A DNA stretch of 64,000 bases from Spirometra erinaceieuropaei (Eukaryota; Platyhelminthes; Cestoda; Diphyllobothriidea; Diphyllobothriidae), in NCBI GenBank assembly GCA_902702965.1, contig CACRXP010000010.1, forward strand, positions 148,377-212,376. Direction: 5' to 3'. Below, piece by piece: positions 22,730-33,700 of the stretch (within the stretch, counting starts at the first letter, position 1; the number at the start of each line of letters is the position of its first letter). Under the pieces are notes generated by a model. It was not told the origin of the DNA. It was given only the letters and a program-made list of their open reading frames with translations, and made no database searches. The position numbers and the translations under genes are program-made.

Positions 22730-22870
22730 CTTCCCTCATAATACAGGTGTTCTTGCGTTAAATTCCAGCGACTTCAGGGTCAGGGTTAGGGTTGAGACAC
22801 GGGAATAGCTATGTGTGCTGCAGTTTAGTGTAAGACAACCTGTAGTAGGTGGGGTTCCTATTCCGGCATC
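22730..22870 (-). repeat. Repeat with degenerate CCCTAA run
   Basis: On the minus strand it reads TATTCCCGTGTC-like sequence, CTCAACCCTAACCCTGACCC, then TCGCTGGAATTTAACGCAAG and ACACCTGTATTAT. This matches the order at 51590-51720 and part of 43620-43670. Confidence 0.5.
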
Positions 22871-22989
22871 TCTAGGAAAAGTAGTTAAAATTCCTTCTGT
22901 TTCACCCGCTTGCCTCTTCACAGCAGGTAATGTTCTTTTGACAAGGTCAACGTCCTGACAAAAACAATGCAAAAAGGATTCCCATAGAG

Positions 22990-23949
22990 TCAACGACTGA
23001 TATCACGAATTGCTAATCAAAGTTTTAAAATAAATTTCCGATAAACTAGGAGTACTTAAGTGGGGATGTGAGATTTATTAGCTTTCGAGGCAATCCCGTG
23101 AAACTTCGGACACGCCAGGGTGTTGACTGTTAAATACACTTCTTTGCGGCCATCTGCGCAACCCGAACTTAACGAAAAAATATTACTTGATTAGTGTCCA
23201 CTTTTTTCACCGATTTTTAATGCCCTTGTGAATTCAAATATATTCTATTGAAGGCCTCTACAGGAACATGTTTTCCGATATTCCTTTGATAGTAAATAGT
23301 TTTTTCTTAAAATTTTCTACTTGAAAAGTTTGTCTTTTGGCTCTAAGGAGTTTTGGATTTGCCGACCAATTTTTAATCCTATCTGCCGCTGCACTTTTAT
23401 AAGCCACTTTCCGTGTAAAAAATACTTTACTTTAGGCTATTAGAAAAATACTATAGTTGACTCATGCCATATTGCAGCGGATGTGGACTACGTTGTGTAT
23501 TTAACAGTTAGTTTCACTAAACAGACAGATATGACGCTATTCGAATGGACATTACACGGTTGTAAAAAAATCTGATAAGTAGAAATTTTTTTCAAACTGA
23601 AGGATGCCATTTCTTTGAGCATATAACTTAAAGAAGACGTAATTTTCCACTACGGAAGTATGGGAAAGAATAGTTGTATGCATTTTTCCACGAAATACAT
23701 CTGAACCTATAAGGGCATTAGAATCGATAAAGAACATACATGCTAAATAAGTGGCCATTTTTTACCGGCTGCAGTTTATGCAGGCGGCCAAAAGTAGTGC
23801 ATTTAAAAGCTAACATTCTGGCGTGTTTAAAACGTCACAGAACTATGCCAAAAGTTAAGTAGCACTCAAAATCCACTTAAGTAATTTTTCCCAATCGAAG
23901 ACGCATTTCTAAGTTTCGGTTAACATTTCATGATACCGGTCACTGGCTG
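22990..23949. mobile_element. Fold-back DNA element, subfamily B (decayed)
   Basis: The right end is clear: GTTAACATTTCATGATACCG then ACTGGCTG before TA (23950-23951). The left end near 22990 is decayed, but the TTTTAATGCCC and AAATATATTCTATTGAA blocks appear in family order and face their complements on the right. Confidence 0.6.
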
Positions 23950-24869
23950 TACGTACGAGACGAGCGCCCGAACGATCTGACCAAATATCTCGTCCGCATC
24001 TCTTCATCTCTACTTCAGAAGTAACAGGACACGATGAGTTGCTCTAAATATCTGATGAGTATTTCCTAGGTCCATGTTAAACTACGTAACGCCTATATGA
24101 ATAGTAAAAATGATAATTAATAGTTAACGTTCGTTGGATTAAAAATTTTCCGGAACTGATAAAGTAAGTTTAATTCTTACCTGGATTAAGGTTCAGTTAG
24201 GGCATCGAATGCAGATGTAGAACACTGCGTAGTCGCAACAGGTACTGGAAGTAACTTACACTAAACCATGGCATTAAAAACTCTTGGGTAGGACCCACAC
24301 AGAGTTTTACTGCGCAAAGTCTCAGGGCACGCTTATTGCCAGAGATGTTTTAAATCGAGGCACGTTTGAAGACAATTTAACTATCAAGCCCGATAAAAAG
24401 TCCAGCTAACAGCTCGACCCCAACAGAGGATGCGTCTTATGTGAAGCAGTAAAGTAATCATACTCGCCCCCAGGGCTGCTCCAGCGATTTGCGCGTTAAT
24501 TTGATTATATAGAGGGAGTCTTGTGCAACACTCCCCAGGCTCTCGACTTTCCCCTTCACGCATCCGGTTCCAGGGACCAGACAAAGGAGACTGAACATGA
24601 GATTGGATCGACTGCCCGACCTAGCATAAGTCCCTGTCTTGGCGCACACTTACGCAAATTCGTCGTCTACATTCGAATGCGCCTGCTCGTCAGTCGGAGC
24701 GGCTACTAATTTACAGTAGCTTCCTTCTTCTACTAAATTATGATGCGCCTTTTCTATTCGAGGGGATTACATGGATGCGATTATAATTTCGACTTCCGCG
24801 CAGTGTAATCTCATATTATTTTAGTCCAGCTAGGCTGCAGGCAGTTAAATGTCCTGTTTATTATCTGTC
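23950..24869. other. No feature recognised
   Basis: Overlapping short frames on both strands at 24384-24709, with no domain. Confidence 0.4.
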
Positions 24870-25639
24870 TGAGAAGACCATAGTCAGTAGCAAATGACTA
24901 TTCAGGTAGTGGTCAGTTTAGAATTGATTTTTACGTCCTTAGAGATAAAAACATACGTTATAGGAAATATCCTTTTGGTACCTAATCACGTCTTACTTAA
25001 AAGGCGTGAAGGGGGTATCGTGTTGTTCTAAAACTCGGCAAGTTTCCGGGTATTTTGAGCATTATCTACAGTTGTACTTGCGCTTAAGGTTTCCTGACGA
25101 CACTCTGCATGCTTTCCGTTCAAAAAAGTCATATATTCCTTCATGTTATTAAACAAATGTCGCTCCCGGTTAATGCGATTCTGCAATAAATGTAGAATAT
25201 GCTGTACACTTCATAAGCCTCATTAAAAAACGAAAAGGTATAATGTCGTGTGAGCAGAAACTGTTTACTCTTAAAAACTTTTTTAAGACCGAAAGACAAT
25301 TTTTCCTTGAATAAAAATTTGAATAAATCCTAATTTTCCGCCAAATGAATATGAGAATGGATATTTTTAAGGATGTTTTCTGAAAAATATGTTTAAACCT
25401 ATGAGGGCGTCAAAAATCAATGCAAAAAATTCTAAATACATGAGAACTCCTATTTTACAGGATTCGGTCTTTGCAGGCGGCTGATTAAAAGTGCATCTAG
25501 GTACCGGAGGCTTTGCTGTACTTAAATAATTCGGGATTAAGGCGCACGAAAAGTCATATTCAAACCCCACCCAAGTAATCCCTTCTGATCGAAACACGTA
25601 ATGTCGGTTAACATTCCATGAGATAGGCTTGCTACAGTA
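24870..25639. mobile_element. Fold-back DNA element, subfamily B, left end lost
   Basis: The right arm is recognisable up to TTAACATTCCATGAGATAGG and a terminal GCTACAGTA. The left begins in mid-arm near an AATGACTATTCAGGTAGT block, so about 150-200 bp of the left terminus is deleted. Confidence 0.5.
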
Positions 25640-25699
25640 TAGCCGCCGCATTTGGCCATGCGGAATTTGATAGAAGACTGGTAGGCCGGTCAATTTTTA

Positions 25700-25905
25700 G
25701 AAAAGAAAGAATGATTAAACTTCTGATGTGTCAGGTCTAATCAATACAGTTTCAGCAGGACAAAAATATCAAAAACTTATATAAAATGCTGTAGGGTGGC
25801 TAGAACGCGATTCCACATTCGAAAGCTTGATAAAAATGCCAGTTGTATTGGTTAGAGAAGATCGACTGTCTGCTCGAGAGTACCCTGCTCCCAGAGTTAA
25901 TACTA
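25700..25905 (-). mobile_element. LINE fragment (linker region)
   Basis: The block from GTCAGGTCTAATCA through ATGCTGTAGGGTGGCTAGAA is nearly identical to 28690-28770 and diverged from 27985-28065, both in the LINE remnant. It is therefore a third, isolated piece of the same element. Confidence 0.6.
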
Positions 25906-26324
25906 AAGTTTGTGAAATAAATGTGTCCCTAGGGATACTCTTTGGGCGATACTGCCCTGTTCACTAGAGAGTGAGAGAGGATTGCGTTTTGTTTTGAAAT
26001 TAACGTTTTTAAATGTTAAGCAATGACTACCCTCATTAGTGCGGCCAGAGTAAAAAAATAGTAGATGATGGGAGAGTAAATGGGTTTGCATAAAAACCGT
26101 GCAACTACTATTTGAACAGCTCGAGTCTCAATTTCCGTATTCCGGCCTCTTTACACGTTAGGTATTGTGCCAAAGATGGTCAAGAGGGAAATGTACTGCA
26201 TGATGTATGCCAGAAATCACGATGCGTGGGATGGAAAGACTTCACAACAATTACCTCAAGTCGGGGACATGAGCAACATCGTGAAGAAGGAGACACCGAA
26301 GATACCGGTATCTGCTTTTTGTCT

Positions 26325-26410
26325 CTGATGATGGGTTCGAGTAGGAATCCGAAACGTCAGGCGAACAAAGCTCTTGTCCCAGCGATAGTTTCTCCTTCTT
26401 CACGACTGCA
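26325..26410 (+). repeat. Second copy of hammerhead-like repeat
   Basis: CTGATGA (26325-26331), T, GGGTTC, loop GAGTAG, GAATCC, GAAA (26351-26354), CGTCAGGCG, then a TTGTCCCAGCG tail and a TTC run. Stem II forms six pairs (one G-U) around a six-base loop, better than the copy at 6177. The frame through this block (26112-26483) is not thought to be a gene. Confidence 0.55.
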
Positions 26411-26569
26411 TCCTGGGACTCGTCTCTTCGCTTCTATTGGCAATGGACAACGTCATTCACAAGTTGGTCAGCAAATATCTTGACCGTCGTGAATTGCCGT
26501 TGCATTAACCTATCAACTAAAAAGACAAAAGCATCGACAGCAGAAGGTAGTATTCGGGGAATACATTTT

Positions 26570-27340
26570 AAAATGAGCATGTTTTTTTAATCACAAAAGG
26601 AAAAATAGCTGGAGAGCAATGACGAATGCGAGTGAGAATGTGTGCATCTATAAAGGTCCAGACTAGGGGCTGATGCCTGTCAAAGAAACGTAAAGAAGGA
26701 ATGTAATAAGTAAGTCTACACACTTTAATAAGACGGATTTCAATATAAAGGGAGAGCGATTTAAGGACAGGGTAACACCAAGCTACCGGAAGGAGGATGC
26801 CTCGTTGGGGTACATGCCAAAGGATTCAGGAATGGCAGAGGGTCCTAGTTGAAACACACAACAGACTGATTTCTCATTATTAATCAGAAGACCATTTTCC
26901 AAGGACCATGCAGGGAAATGATACAGTCTATTCTTCAGACGGTGAAAATGAGTTCACTCCTAATTGGATGACCAACAACCGTATCCGCAGCGTACTTAAC
27001 GCATAGACAGTCCTTGGGAGATCGCAGCTCATAAGTGTGAGGCGAAAAGGGATAAGGGGACAAGAGCAGATTTTAAAAGAGGAGTATATTCCCGCCTGTC
27101 AGGCTGGAAAAACTGAACGTGGAGAGCAAAACAATCACTAAGCCAAGAAACAATCCAGCCAGCGGAGCCGCACTTGGATGTTGAACTGAGGTACGCAAAG
27201 ATAGTGGAGGTGAGGGTTAGTCAAGCCGCCCACACGTGTAAGCCCGACAACCTTTGTCTAGCAGATTATACTATAAGAGCAACAGCATCCAAGGTCGTAC
27301 GCCTGACCTCATTTAAAAATTGCAAAGGATCGGAGAAATT
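26570..27340 (-). pseudogene. CR1/Jockey-like LINE reverse transcriptase remnant
   Basis: Translated on the minus strand across frameshifts. It starts near 27335 with DPLQF...RRTTLDAVA, a conserved block of flatworm CR1-like reverse transcriptases. Then comes GWIVSWLSDCFALHVQFF near 27150, then KYAADTVV near 27000. That last block is the catalytic YADD box with the first aspartate changed to alanine. Next are GLLINNEKSVCC and LGVTLS, then a thumb-like end with KVCRLTYYI and HCSPAIFP near 26600. Reverse transcriptase copies LINE RNA at the target site. Several frame changes and stops make it dead. The endonuclease part lies upstream on the minus strand, in the next two entries. Confidence 0.75.
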
Positions 27341-27879
27341 GGAGGAGAATGGGCTAATGGCATCTAAGGCAATTCGTTCAGCGAGCTTCAGACGCGCGAA
27401 GGAACATGCAACTAGATGGAAAGATTTGGGACCATATATATGTGGATTTTTTAGGAATGATAGCCATTCTTACGGTACACCAAACCCCAGGCATTTTTGA
27501 CTCAATAAAGGACATTTTAAGAGGATGAGTTGAGCCAGGTGTTATCTGGGTAGATCACGACTTAGGGAGAAATAGTAAGACATCATACGACACGACACCT
27601 GGTGATTCATAGACTTTTTAAGGTGTTTCTCCATCGTTGCTACGGCTACGAGACTAAAAAGACGGTTTGATAGCAAAGTGTCGTCTGAGGGAAGATTGGG
27701 AGTAAAATGAAAATTTTAACTTAATGAGTCTAAATTGGCGTCAACATGTGTCACAATGCTTCGTTGGCCAGTAAGACGCCTAAAAGTTCTCCGAATATAG
27801 AGACAACAAAGAGGAAGAGAATGGGTGGGAGAAGAGGAAGCAATCTGATTAGCACACTGACTGTTTAGTCTGGCAATCT
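27341..27879 (-). mobile_element. LINE interior, unresolved
   Basis: It lies between the endonuclease/linker and reverse transcriptase remnants in matching orientation, so it is probably the N-terminal reverse transcriptase and linker. No motif could be read with confidence. Confidence 0.35.
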
Positions 27880-28560
27880 AACTTTTTATTCTGATGTTAA
27901 CGACCCTTAGACTGCCACGTAAGCCTAGTTTGTAGAGGAGCTCCTTTTTAAGTCTTAAAAACTTTATACAGGAAAAGGGGTTCTGTCAGGTCTAAGCATA
28001 ACGGTATCAAGAGGACAGCGAATATTAAAGATTCCGTTCAAAAATGTTATACGTTGGTTAGAGTACGATCCGACATTCGAGAGTTTGAGGAAAGCGGGGA
28101 TATTGTAAGATATACAAGTCTGAAGCCACAAAGTGTTTTGTGGGGACATGTCAAGGAACTCCATTTTCCTATCGGCTTCGTTAACAACGCACGCTTAGAA
28201 GCTGGATGACTTTTGGAAGGTCTAGTAACGCAGAATGATCTGAAAGTAACACCGGAGTTCTGCTTATAGCACAACAAAGCTTAGAATGGTTGATCAAAAT
28301 GCGCTCAAAAGGGACGTCAGTGCGAGTGCTGAAGGAAGCAAGATCATCCAAGTCTAAACGTATGAGAGAACGTGGGTTTGCATAATTAAAATCACCACAT
28401 AAGATAATAAGATGCTTGCAAGACAATATAGCAGGTTTTTGTAAAATAAAATCGAAAAACCGGATAAGAGTACCTTCAAGGGTAGAAGGGAAACACAAAT
28501 ACTAACAAATATAATGGCTCTCAAAGTGTTTAGCAAACGGGGCTTATATATGGTAGTAGT
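27880..28560 (-). pseudogene. LINE endonuclease remnant, copy 1
   Basis: A minus-strand frame at 28498-28181 contains SCKHLIILCGDFNYANPRS and then LLSDHSALLDL. GDFN and SDH are the two C-terminal motifs of apurinic-type (EEP) endonucleases of LINEs, which nick target DNA to prime reverse transcription. The linker that follows (28160-27964) includes LKLSNVGSY and RCPLDTVMLRPDRTPF. The N-terminal half of the endonuclease is not seen. A frame shift separates endonuclease and linker. Confidence 0.7.
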
Positions 28561-29220
28561 AACGTTCAGCAGACCATCAGATCATGAAAATAAGGACGTT
28601 AACGTCCCTTAAATTGTCACGCAGGTTTATTTTGAAGAAGAGAGCCTTTCGACGCCTTAAAAATTTGAGGTATTCAGGAGAAATTCTGTCAGGTCTAGTC
28701 ATTACAGTTCCACAGGACAAAAATATCGAAACCTTATATAAAATGCTGTAGGGTGGCTAGAACGCGATTTTACATTTGATTGCTTGGTAAAAGTGTCAAT
28801 TATATTAGTCAGAGGACCTGGAATTAAATGCTTTGTAGGAAGGTGTCGCGGACTGTACTTTTTCTCTCGGGCTTGATTAACAGCGCGCGTCTAGAAGCGT
28901 AGGCTTTCAGGGGAGGCTAATAAAGTAGAGTGATCTGGACCGGAACGTGAAACTTTATTTTTAACCTGAATAAAACTTATGAGAACTACTTAAAATGTGA
29001 CCAAGGGGGTGACGCACAAGTTTTAAAAGAAACAAGGCGGTCGAAGCCTAAAAATAAAAAGGGCGTAAGTTCGTGTGGCTGAAATCGCTGTATAGAAGAG
29101 TAAGATGCTCACAGGACAATGAGTCCAGTTTTTCAAAAGAGGTATTTAACAAACAGGACCTACAAGCAACAGCAATAACATCTATTAGATTGTCAGAGTA
29201 GAAAAATAAGGGCTTGGAAT
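28561..29220 (-). pseudogene. LINE endonuclease remnant, tandem copy 2
   Basis: The same block order as copy 1, more decayed. SCEHLTLLYSDFSHTNLRPF (near 29130-29070) corresponds to the GDFN region with the glycine and asparagine lost. A later NIIDTF...QSNVKSRSSH stretch near 28770 corresponds to the linker. DNA landmarks (GTTAACGTCCCTTA, TTCTGTCAGGTCTA) repeat with a spacing of about 0.7 kb relative to copy 1. Confidence 0.6.
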
Positions 29221-29928
29221 TTCCGCTTTACTTACATCGTTAAGGAGCACTTTAGAGCTAACGAGATCAAACCTGCCAAAAAGACGTCATCCAAACCTCC
29301 GACAGGTTTGCGTTTACAGAGCGAGAACTCAATTTGTCTGCATTTTTGGCTTTTTGTGTGCATGAGGCACACCTGTCGGGTGATGCGAAGGCCCGTAGCC
29401 TAATTACGTACTTGTCCACATTGACGCACATGTGCTATGCTTACCCCTCAGTCACACTGAACCCTGGGTCAAGTCCAGACGAAAGGTGTGTCAATAAGCA
29501 ACCTTTTACTGACGTCAGCGCGAAGCCCTCAGGAACCATCTTTCCTTTATTAACGCCAAGAGGTGTTTTGTTGACCCGGTCCGAGAATATCAGGCGCAAG
29601 CCGAAGAAATCAGTCAAGTTGGTAGGCATGACTGGAGCTCCCAACTCGGCAGTTAAACGTTTGCTCAGTGACCAAAAATCCTGCGTTCGAGCCTCCTCAA
29701 GCTGTCGCTGGAATATGCCAAAGGTAACCAAACAGAAAATTATTACTATCGTGCCTCCCGCCAGGGAAAAATGTACTTGTCTCGATTTAGGATCCGTGGG
29801 CATAAAATGCCTACGGACATCATAACAGACACTCAAGATGGCCCATTCTTTCCACAGCCTAGATAAACACGGGAATAGGACGGTCCCCTCGGTAGTACAC
29901 AGGTGGCTGTGCGTCAAACCCCGGGAAG
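29221..29928. other. No gene confirmed; both strands open
   Basis: Frames of ~160 codons on the plus (29334-29825) and minus (29441-29917) strands overlap almost completely. Neither shows a domain. One of them may be a decayed exon or LINE part, but neither is supported. Confidence 0.35.
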
Positions 29929-29930
29929 TA

Positions 29931-30922
29931 CAGTAGGTGGGCTAACTCATGGAATGTCAATCGAAATTTCCGAAATGCGTTTTCGTTTTGAAAAGATTAA
30001 CTAAGTAGCGTTGTAAAACTAGTCAGCCTGCAACATAATTCTATAATATTTCGGTTACCTCAGGATGCCGGCTTTCGAATGAAATTTTTTCCGGCTGCAT
30101 GAAAATCTACACTCTCTAAAAAATGACTACTTGAGTAGCATGAATTTTTTCCATTGATTTTCGATGCTCCTAAAAGTCCAATTATATTTCATGGAGAACA
30201 TGCATGAAAATATTTGTTCTTCCGTTCATTCGGTAGCAAATTACGACTTCTTCCAACTTTATACTCGAAGGAAAGGTATTATTCAGTTTTAGAAAAGTTT
30301 CTAATTGTGAGACGTTCTAATACCGTGAAACGGCTGTTCATAAAACGTCATTTCTGTGCATTTACCAATGTGGCGTGTAAAGTTAACAATATTGAACAAA
30401 TCCAATGCTACGTCTTATGAAACCCATATCGTCTCCTCTTAATACCGTAGAAAAATGTGCGATTTTCCGTACGCGAAAAATATACGGCTTGTACTTTGGA
30501 AACGCTGAATGCAAGAGTGACGGCAGAGCGGGTTCAAACTTATTCGGAATTGGAAAAGTTTTTTAGAACCGAATGATACCCTTTCTTCGAGTATATATTT
30601 GGAAGAAAACGTTATTTTCTACCAAATGATCGAAAGGATGAATATCTTTTAGCACGTTTTCCTTGAAATATAATTGGACTTTTAGGGTCATCGAAAATCA
30701 AAATGAAAAGTGCATGCTACTTAAGTAGTCATTTTACAGAGTATAGTTTATGCATGAAGCCGGACGGAAGTTCTTTTGAAAGCCGACATCCTGAAGTGAC
30801 TGAATTATTATAGAATTATCCTGCGAGCCGATTACTTTTACAACCTCACTTGGTTAATATTTTCGAAACGAAAACTCATTTCAAAATTTTGGTTGACATT
30901 TCATGAGTTAGCCCATCAACTG
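29931..30922. mobile_element. Fold-back DNA element, subfamily A
   Basis: Starts CAGTAGGTGGGCTAACTCAT after TA (29929-29930) and ends GTTAGCCCATCAACTG before TA (30923-30924). Arms of roughly 370 bp face each other around a unique centre, with GGATGCCGGCTTTCGAATGA at 30063 and its diverged complement near 30790. No coding capacity. The cleanest TA-flanked copy of subfamily A. Confidence 0.85.
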
Positions 30923-30934
30923 TATGTCCATTCC

Positions 30935-30995
30935 CTTGTCCTGCCTGTAACTCTATCACAACCCCAACACTAACCCTAATCTCCTGGGATTTTGC
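30935..30995 (+). repeat. Short CCCTAA-bearing repeat fragment
   Basis: CATTCCCTTGTCCTGCC followed by ACCCCAACACTAACCCTAAT matches the head of the family seen at 51590 and 43610. Confidence 0.4.
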
Positions 30996-31049
30996 ATAAG
31001 GTCACCTTCTTTCTGCTCGCTTGTTCGGGACTTTTTCCTGTCACTCGAT

Positions 31050-31580
31050 ATTCAGTAGGTGTTGTTGGCTATTGGTCAAATGGTCTGCAAGCATGTGCTA
31101 CGCCAGTATCATCAAACCATGGCCCTCGCAGCCTCGTATGTGCTGGCAGTTCCTTGACACCGGGTTCTCTGCCGGTAGATGTGCTTGCGCTCCCGCTGGG
31201 TATACAGGTAGTGTGCCTGGCCGCCCAGTCATTCTTGGCCTTCTGACTCCTGTTGTGTTGTTGTTGTTGTTGTTGGTGGAAAATCCTGATTAAGTGTATG
31301 CTGTGGACGAGGGGGTGTGGTAACACGCCTAGGTGCAGGTCCGGCGGTGTCAGCCACCTGCGCCCATCCCGCCTCCGGCCTTCTTGACTTTGTCTTGACA
31401 CCGGGTCCAGGTGGGAGTGGGGAAAAAAGAGAGAGTGCAGTAGATGCTACCCAAGTCTACCACCCCAATAAACTAATTCAAGCGCAAGTCACCGTGGCTG
31501 TTGCACGTTGGTTTGTAGCACACGGTGGACATCGTCGAAATCGACGGTCGAACTGTCGTGTGGTGGTGATGGCTTCTACT
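31050..31580 (+). repeat. Dispersed GC-rich repeat, family C (long copy)
   Basis: The most complete copy of family C. Order: AAACCATGGCCCTCGCAGCC, GTTCCTTGACACCGGGTTC, TGGGTATACAGG, a GTT run, GCTGTGGACGAGGGGGTGTG, CTAGGTGCAGG, TTGTCTTGACACCGGGTCC, GTAGATGCTACCCAAGTC, AAGTCACCGTGG, and a terminal GTCGAAATCGACGGTCGAAC palindrome. Partners are at 43037-43490 (minus), 37900-38400 and 58500-58935. No protein motif. Terminal structure and target duplication are not visible, so the class is unknown. Confidence 0.65.
31256..31278. repeat. (GTT)n microsatellite inside family C
   Basis: About seven GTT units. The matching position at 43300-43320 holds a shorter run on the other strand (AACAACAAC). 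Confidence 0.9.
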
Positions 31581-32199
31581 TCCGTGCCCTACCCAGGGAC
31601 TCCCTGGGTGGTTTCCAATGCATGTAAATAACGCGGCCGGTACTTGCCTGTTCTGCTCTTGCCCCGTAGCTAGCCAGCGTTCCCTAAACGACAGTAATGG
31701 TGGATGGGGACGCTTACCTCAAGGAAACACCCCTTCACCAAATCGTCACAAGCGAATGTTGTCTGGCAAGGCAGGGCTAGGCCAGGTTTGTGGGCAACAG
31801 GGAGCGTATGCTCCGCACGCACTGGTTGGGGGATAAGTGGCGCTGGGAAGAAAACCTCATGGAAAGACCGCCCATCGATATGAATGCGCTGCCTTGTGAG
31901 ACTGGGCGCATCCCATAAATTTCACGCGCGTTCTGAGAAGTTCCCTCCCACTTTGGCATAAACTGGCTCCCAGGATGCCTGCGGTTGATGAGCGTGCTGT
32001 CATATGAAGTTTAGGCAAAACGGGCTTGGCTCCCGCAACGGGCTGCGCTTGTAGTGCGCTGGACCAAAAGGGGGAGGGTCAGACTGACTCAAGGAAAGCA
32101 CCGATCGGGCAGCGCATAAGCCGCGCGAGCCCATAAATACTGCCGTACATGGGATGGGGGGGGATGGGATGGAGCTTGGCCGTCACATCTGTCGTACAC
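31581..32199. other. No feature recognised
   Basis: Contains a G-rich GGGATGGG cluster at 32150-32177 with potential for G-rich secondary structure. No gene. Confidence 0.4.
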
Positions 32200-32720
32200 T
32201 GCGCCAAATCACTGCACCAACTGGTTCACCGAGTCGGACAGTCGACTGGTGCGCTGGAGAGGTAAGAGAGATTGAGACCGATACTGAGGGAATCAATCCG
32301 CATGATATCTTAGCGTGTTCCGCGCTATAATAAATCTGACACGCTCAAATCCATCACGACGCACCAGAAGTTGTGTCTTGGATGACTGCCAACTGACGGG
32401 ATAGCTCAGTCCTTTGCCAACCCGAGAGTCCGTCTGCAATGGCTTCTTTTTAACATCGCCTTTTATGGCACTCACATATGGGAGGTCTGAGTCGCTTCGT
32501 AAAGGCCTGCTACATGCAGTGAAGACCAGATCATTTGTGGCACACGCAGATGGGCTACTTATCTTTGCCAGGCATTGAGACCGAGTCCACCTCCTGTCTT
32601 GTCCATAGTATCTAGCTATCAGTGCGGGTCGAATGTGAGAAGAGAGAGTGCAGATGGTGCCGCGCAAGTCTGTCTCACTATAAAGTTGTCGTTCTGCGCC
32701 CGGCACTCGGTGAATGTCAT
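32200..32720 (+). repeat. Dispersed repeat, family C2
   Basis: Homologous to 1060-1690, 56210-56690 and 62450-62990: GGTTCACCGAGTCGGACAGT, GGATGACTGCCAACTGACGG, then GAGAGAGTGCAGATGGTGCC and CACTATAAA. A 192-codon minus frame across it (32293-32871) is antisense to the repeat and judged non-genic. Confidence 0.6.
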
Positions 32721-33029
32721 CATTCTTGACGGTCAAACATATGCGAGATACCAGCTGCCTCACAAAAGCCTGGTATATAAGTAAAGAAGAAGAGGAGTCG
32801 AGCATCCTAGCATTCTGTTTTTTGTTCTGAGCTTTCGAACTTATGCAGGAGTCCAGAGACAGTAGCAGCAACAGAACAGGCGATAGTCATAAGGCATGTA
32901 AGCCAATCATCGACCGACGGCGCAAGACCGGAGGTGACTGCGTAGGACTCTTTACGCCGGCGCCAGGTCGATAAATCGATTGACTGAGTTCTCATCCGAG
33001 TCCCGGACCTTAATCAATTCTCGGCCCGT

Positions 33030-33260
33030 TTTGTTTTCGGCGTGGGCGACTATTTTGGTGACTGCGAAGTTAAACCCATGACCCGTGTCGTATATGTCAC
33101 GGAGACCAGATCATTTGCGGCACTTTTTGATAGACTGTTTAGCTGTATCACCCATTGCGCTAGCGCTCAAGTCCTGTCGTATTGACCGTATTTTGCCATC
33201 GGATCAAGGTGGGTGAGGTAAGGAGTACGTCGTCACTTGAGACAGTCGAATCGTTGAGGA
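33030..33260 (+). repeat. Family C2 fragment
   Basis: CACGGAGACCAGATCATTTG and GGCAC mirror 32518-32545 (GAAGACCAGATCATTTGTGG). Probably a truncated second copy. Confidence 0.45.
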
Positions 33261-33700
33261 CAGTGGCCGGTTATAAGGTGGCGACTGTGATGAATTAGTG
33301 AGCGAGATACGATGTTAATTCGGGAACAGTGAAGGCATCGGTAATACTCTGTGATGTGCTGGCAGTGTATGAATAAAGCCACCAGATGCCCAGTAATAGA
33401 GGTTGCTTGTGCGACCCCACAAAAGGGTATTCTAAATGTGTGTGGAATGTATACGCAACACTAGTCTCCTTTCAAAACTTCAGTAAGCTGTTCGATCTGC
33501 GCACTGTCAGAATAAAATCAGACTTTTTGCTCATCGTACCAAATCAGACAATACAAGAAGGGGATATTGTTGCTGAACACGCAAATAATGAAAGTGGTTC
33601 ATTTATTCCTGTTTCTGGATTATCTCTCTGTACCAAGAACTTTCCTGTTCAGTTATTCATTTTCAGAAAGGCCTCGAAATTTACCGGTTTGCGTAGCATT
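33261..33700. other. No gene confirmed
   Basis: A 106-codon plus frame (33386-33706) runs up to the left end of the fold-back element at 33701. The peptide is unrecognised. It could be a fragment of host coding sequence, but nothing proves this. Confidence 0.3.

Noticed and set aside
26112..26483. 123-codon plus frame as a gene
   Set aside because: Its second half is the dispersed hammerhead-like repeat also present at 6177, so the frame is a by-product of the repeat.
29334..29917. Overlapping ~160-codon frames on both strands
   Set aside because: Neither strand shows a domain, and mutual overlap makes at least one a chance frame; not enough to choose.
32293..32871. 192-codon minus frame
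   Set aside because: It runs antisense across a dispersed C2 repeat and the frame is not kept in other copies; no domain.
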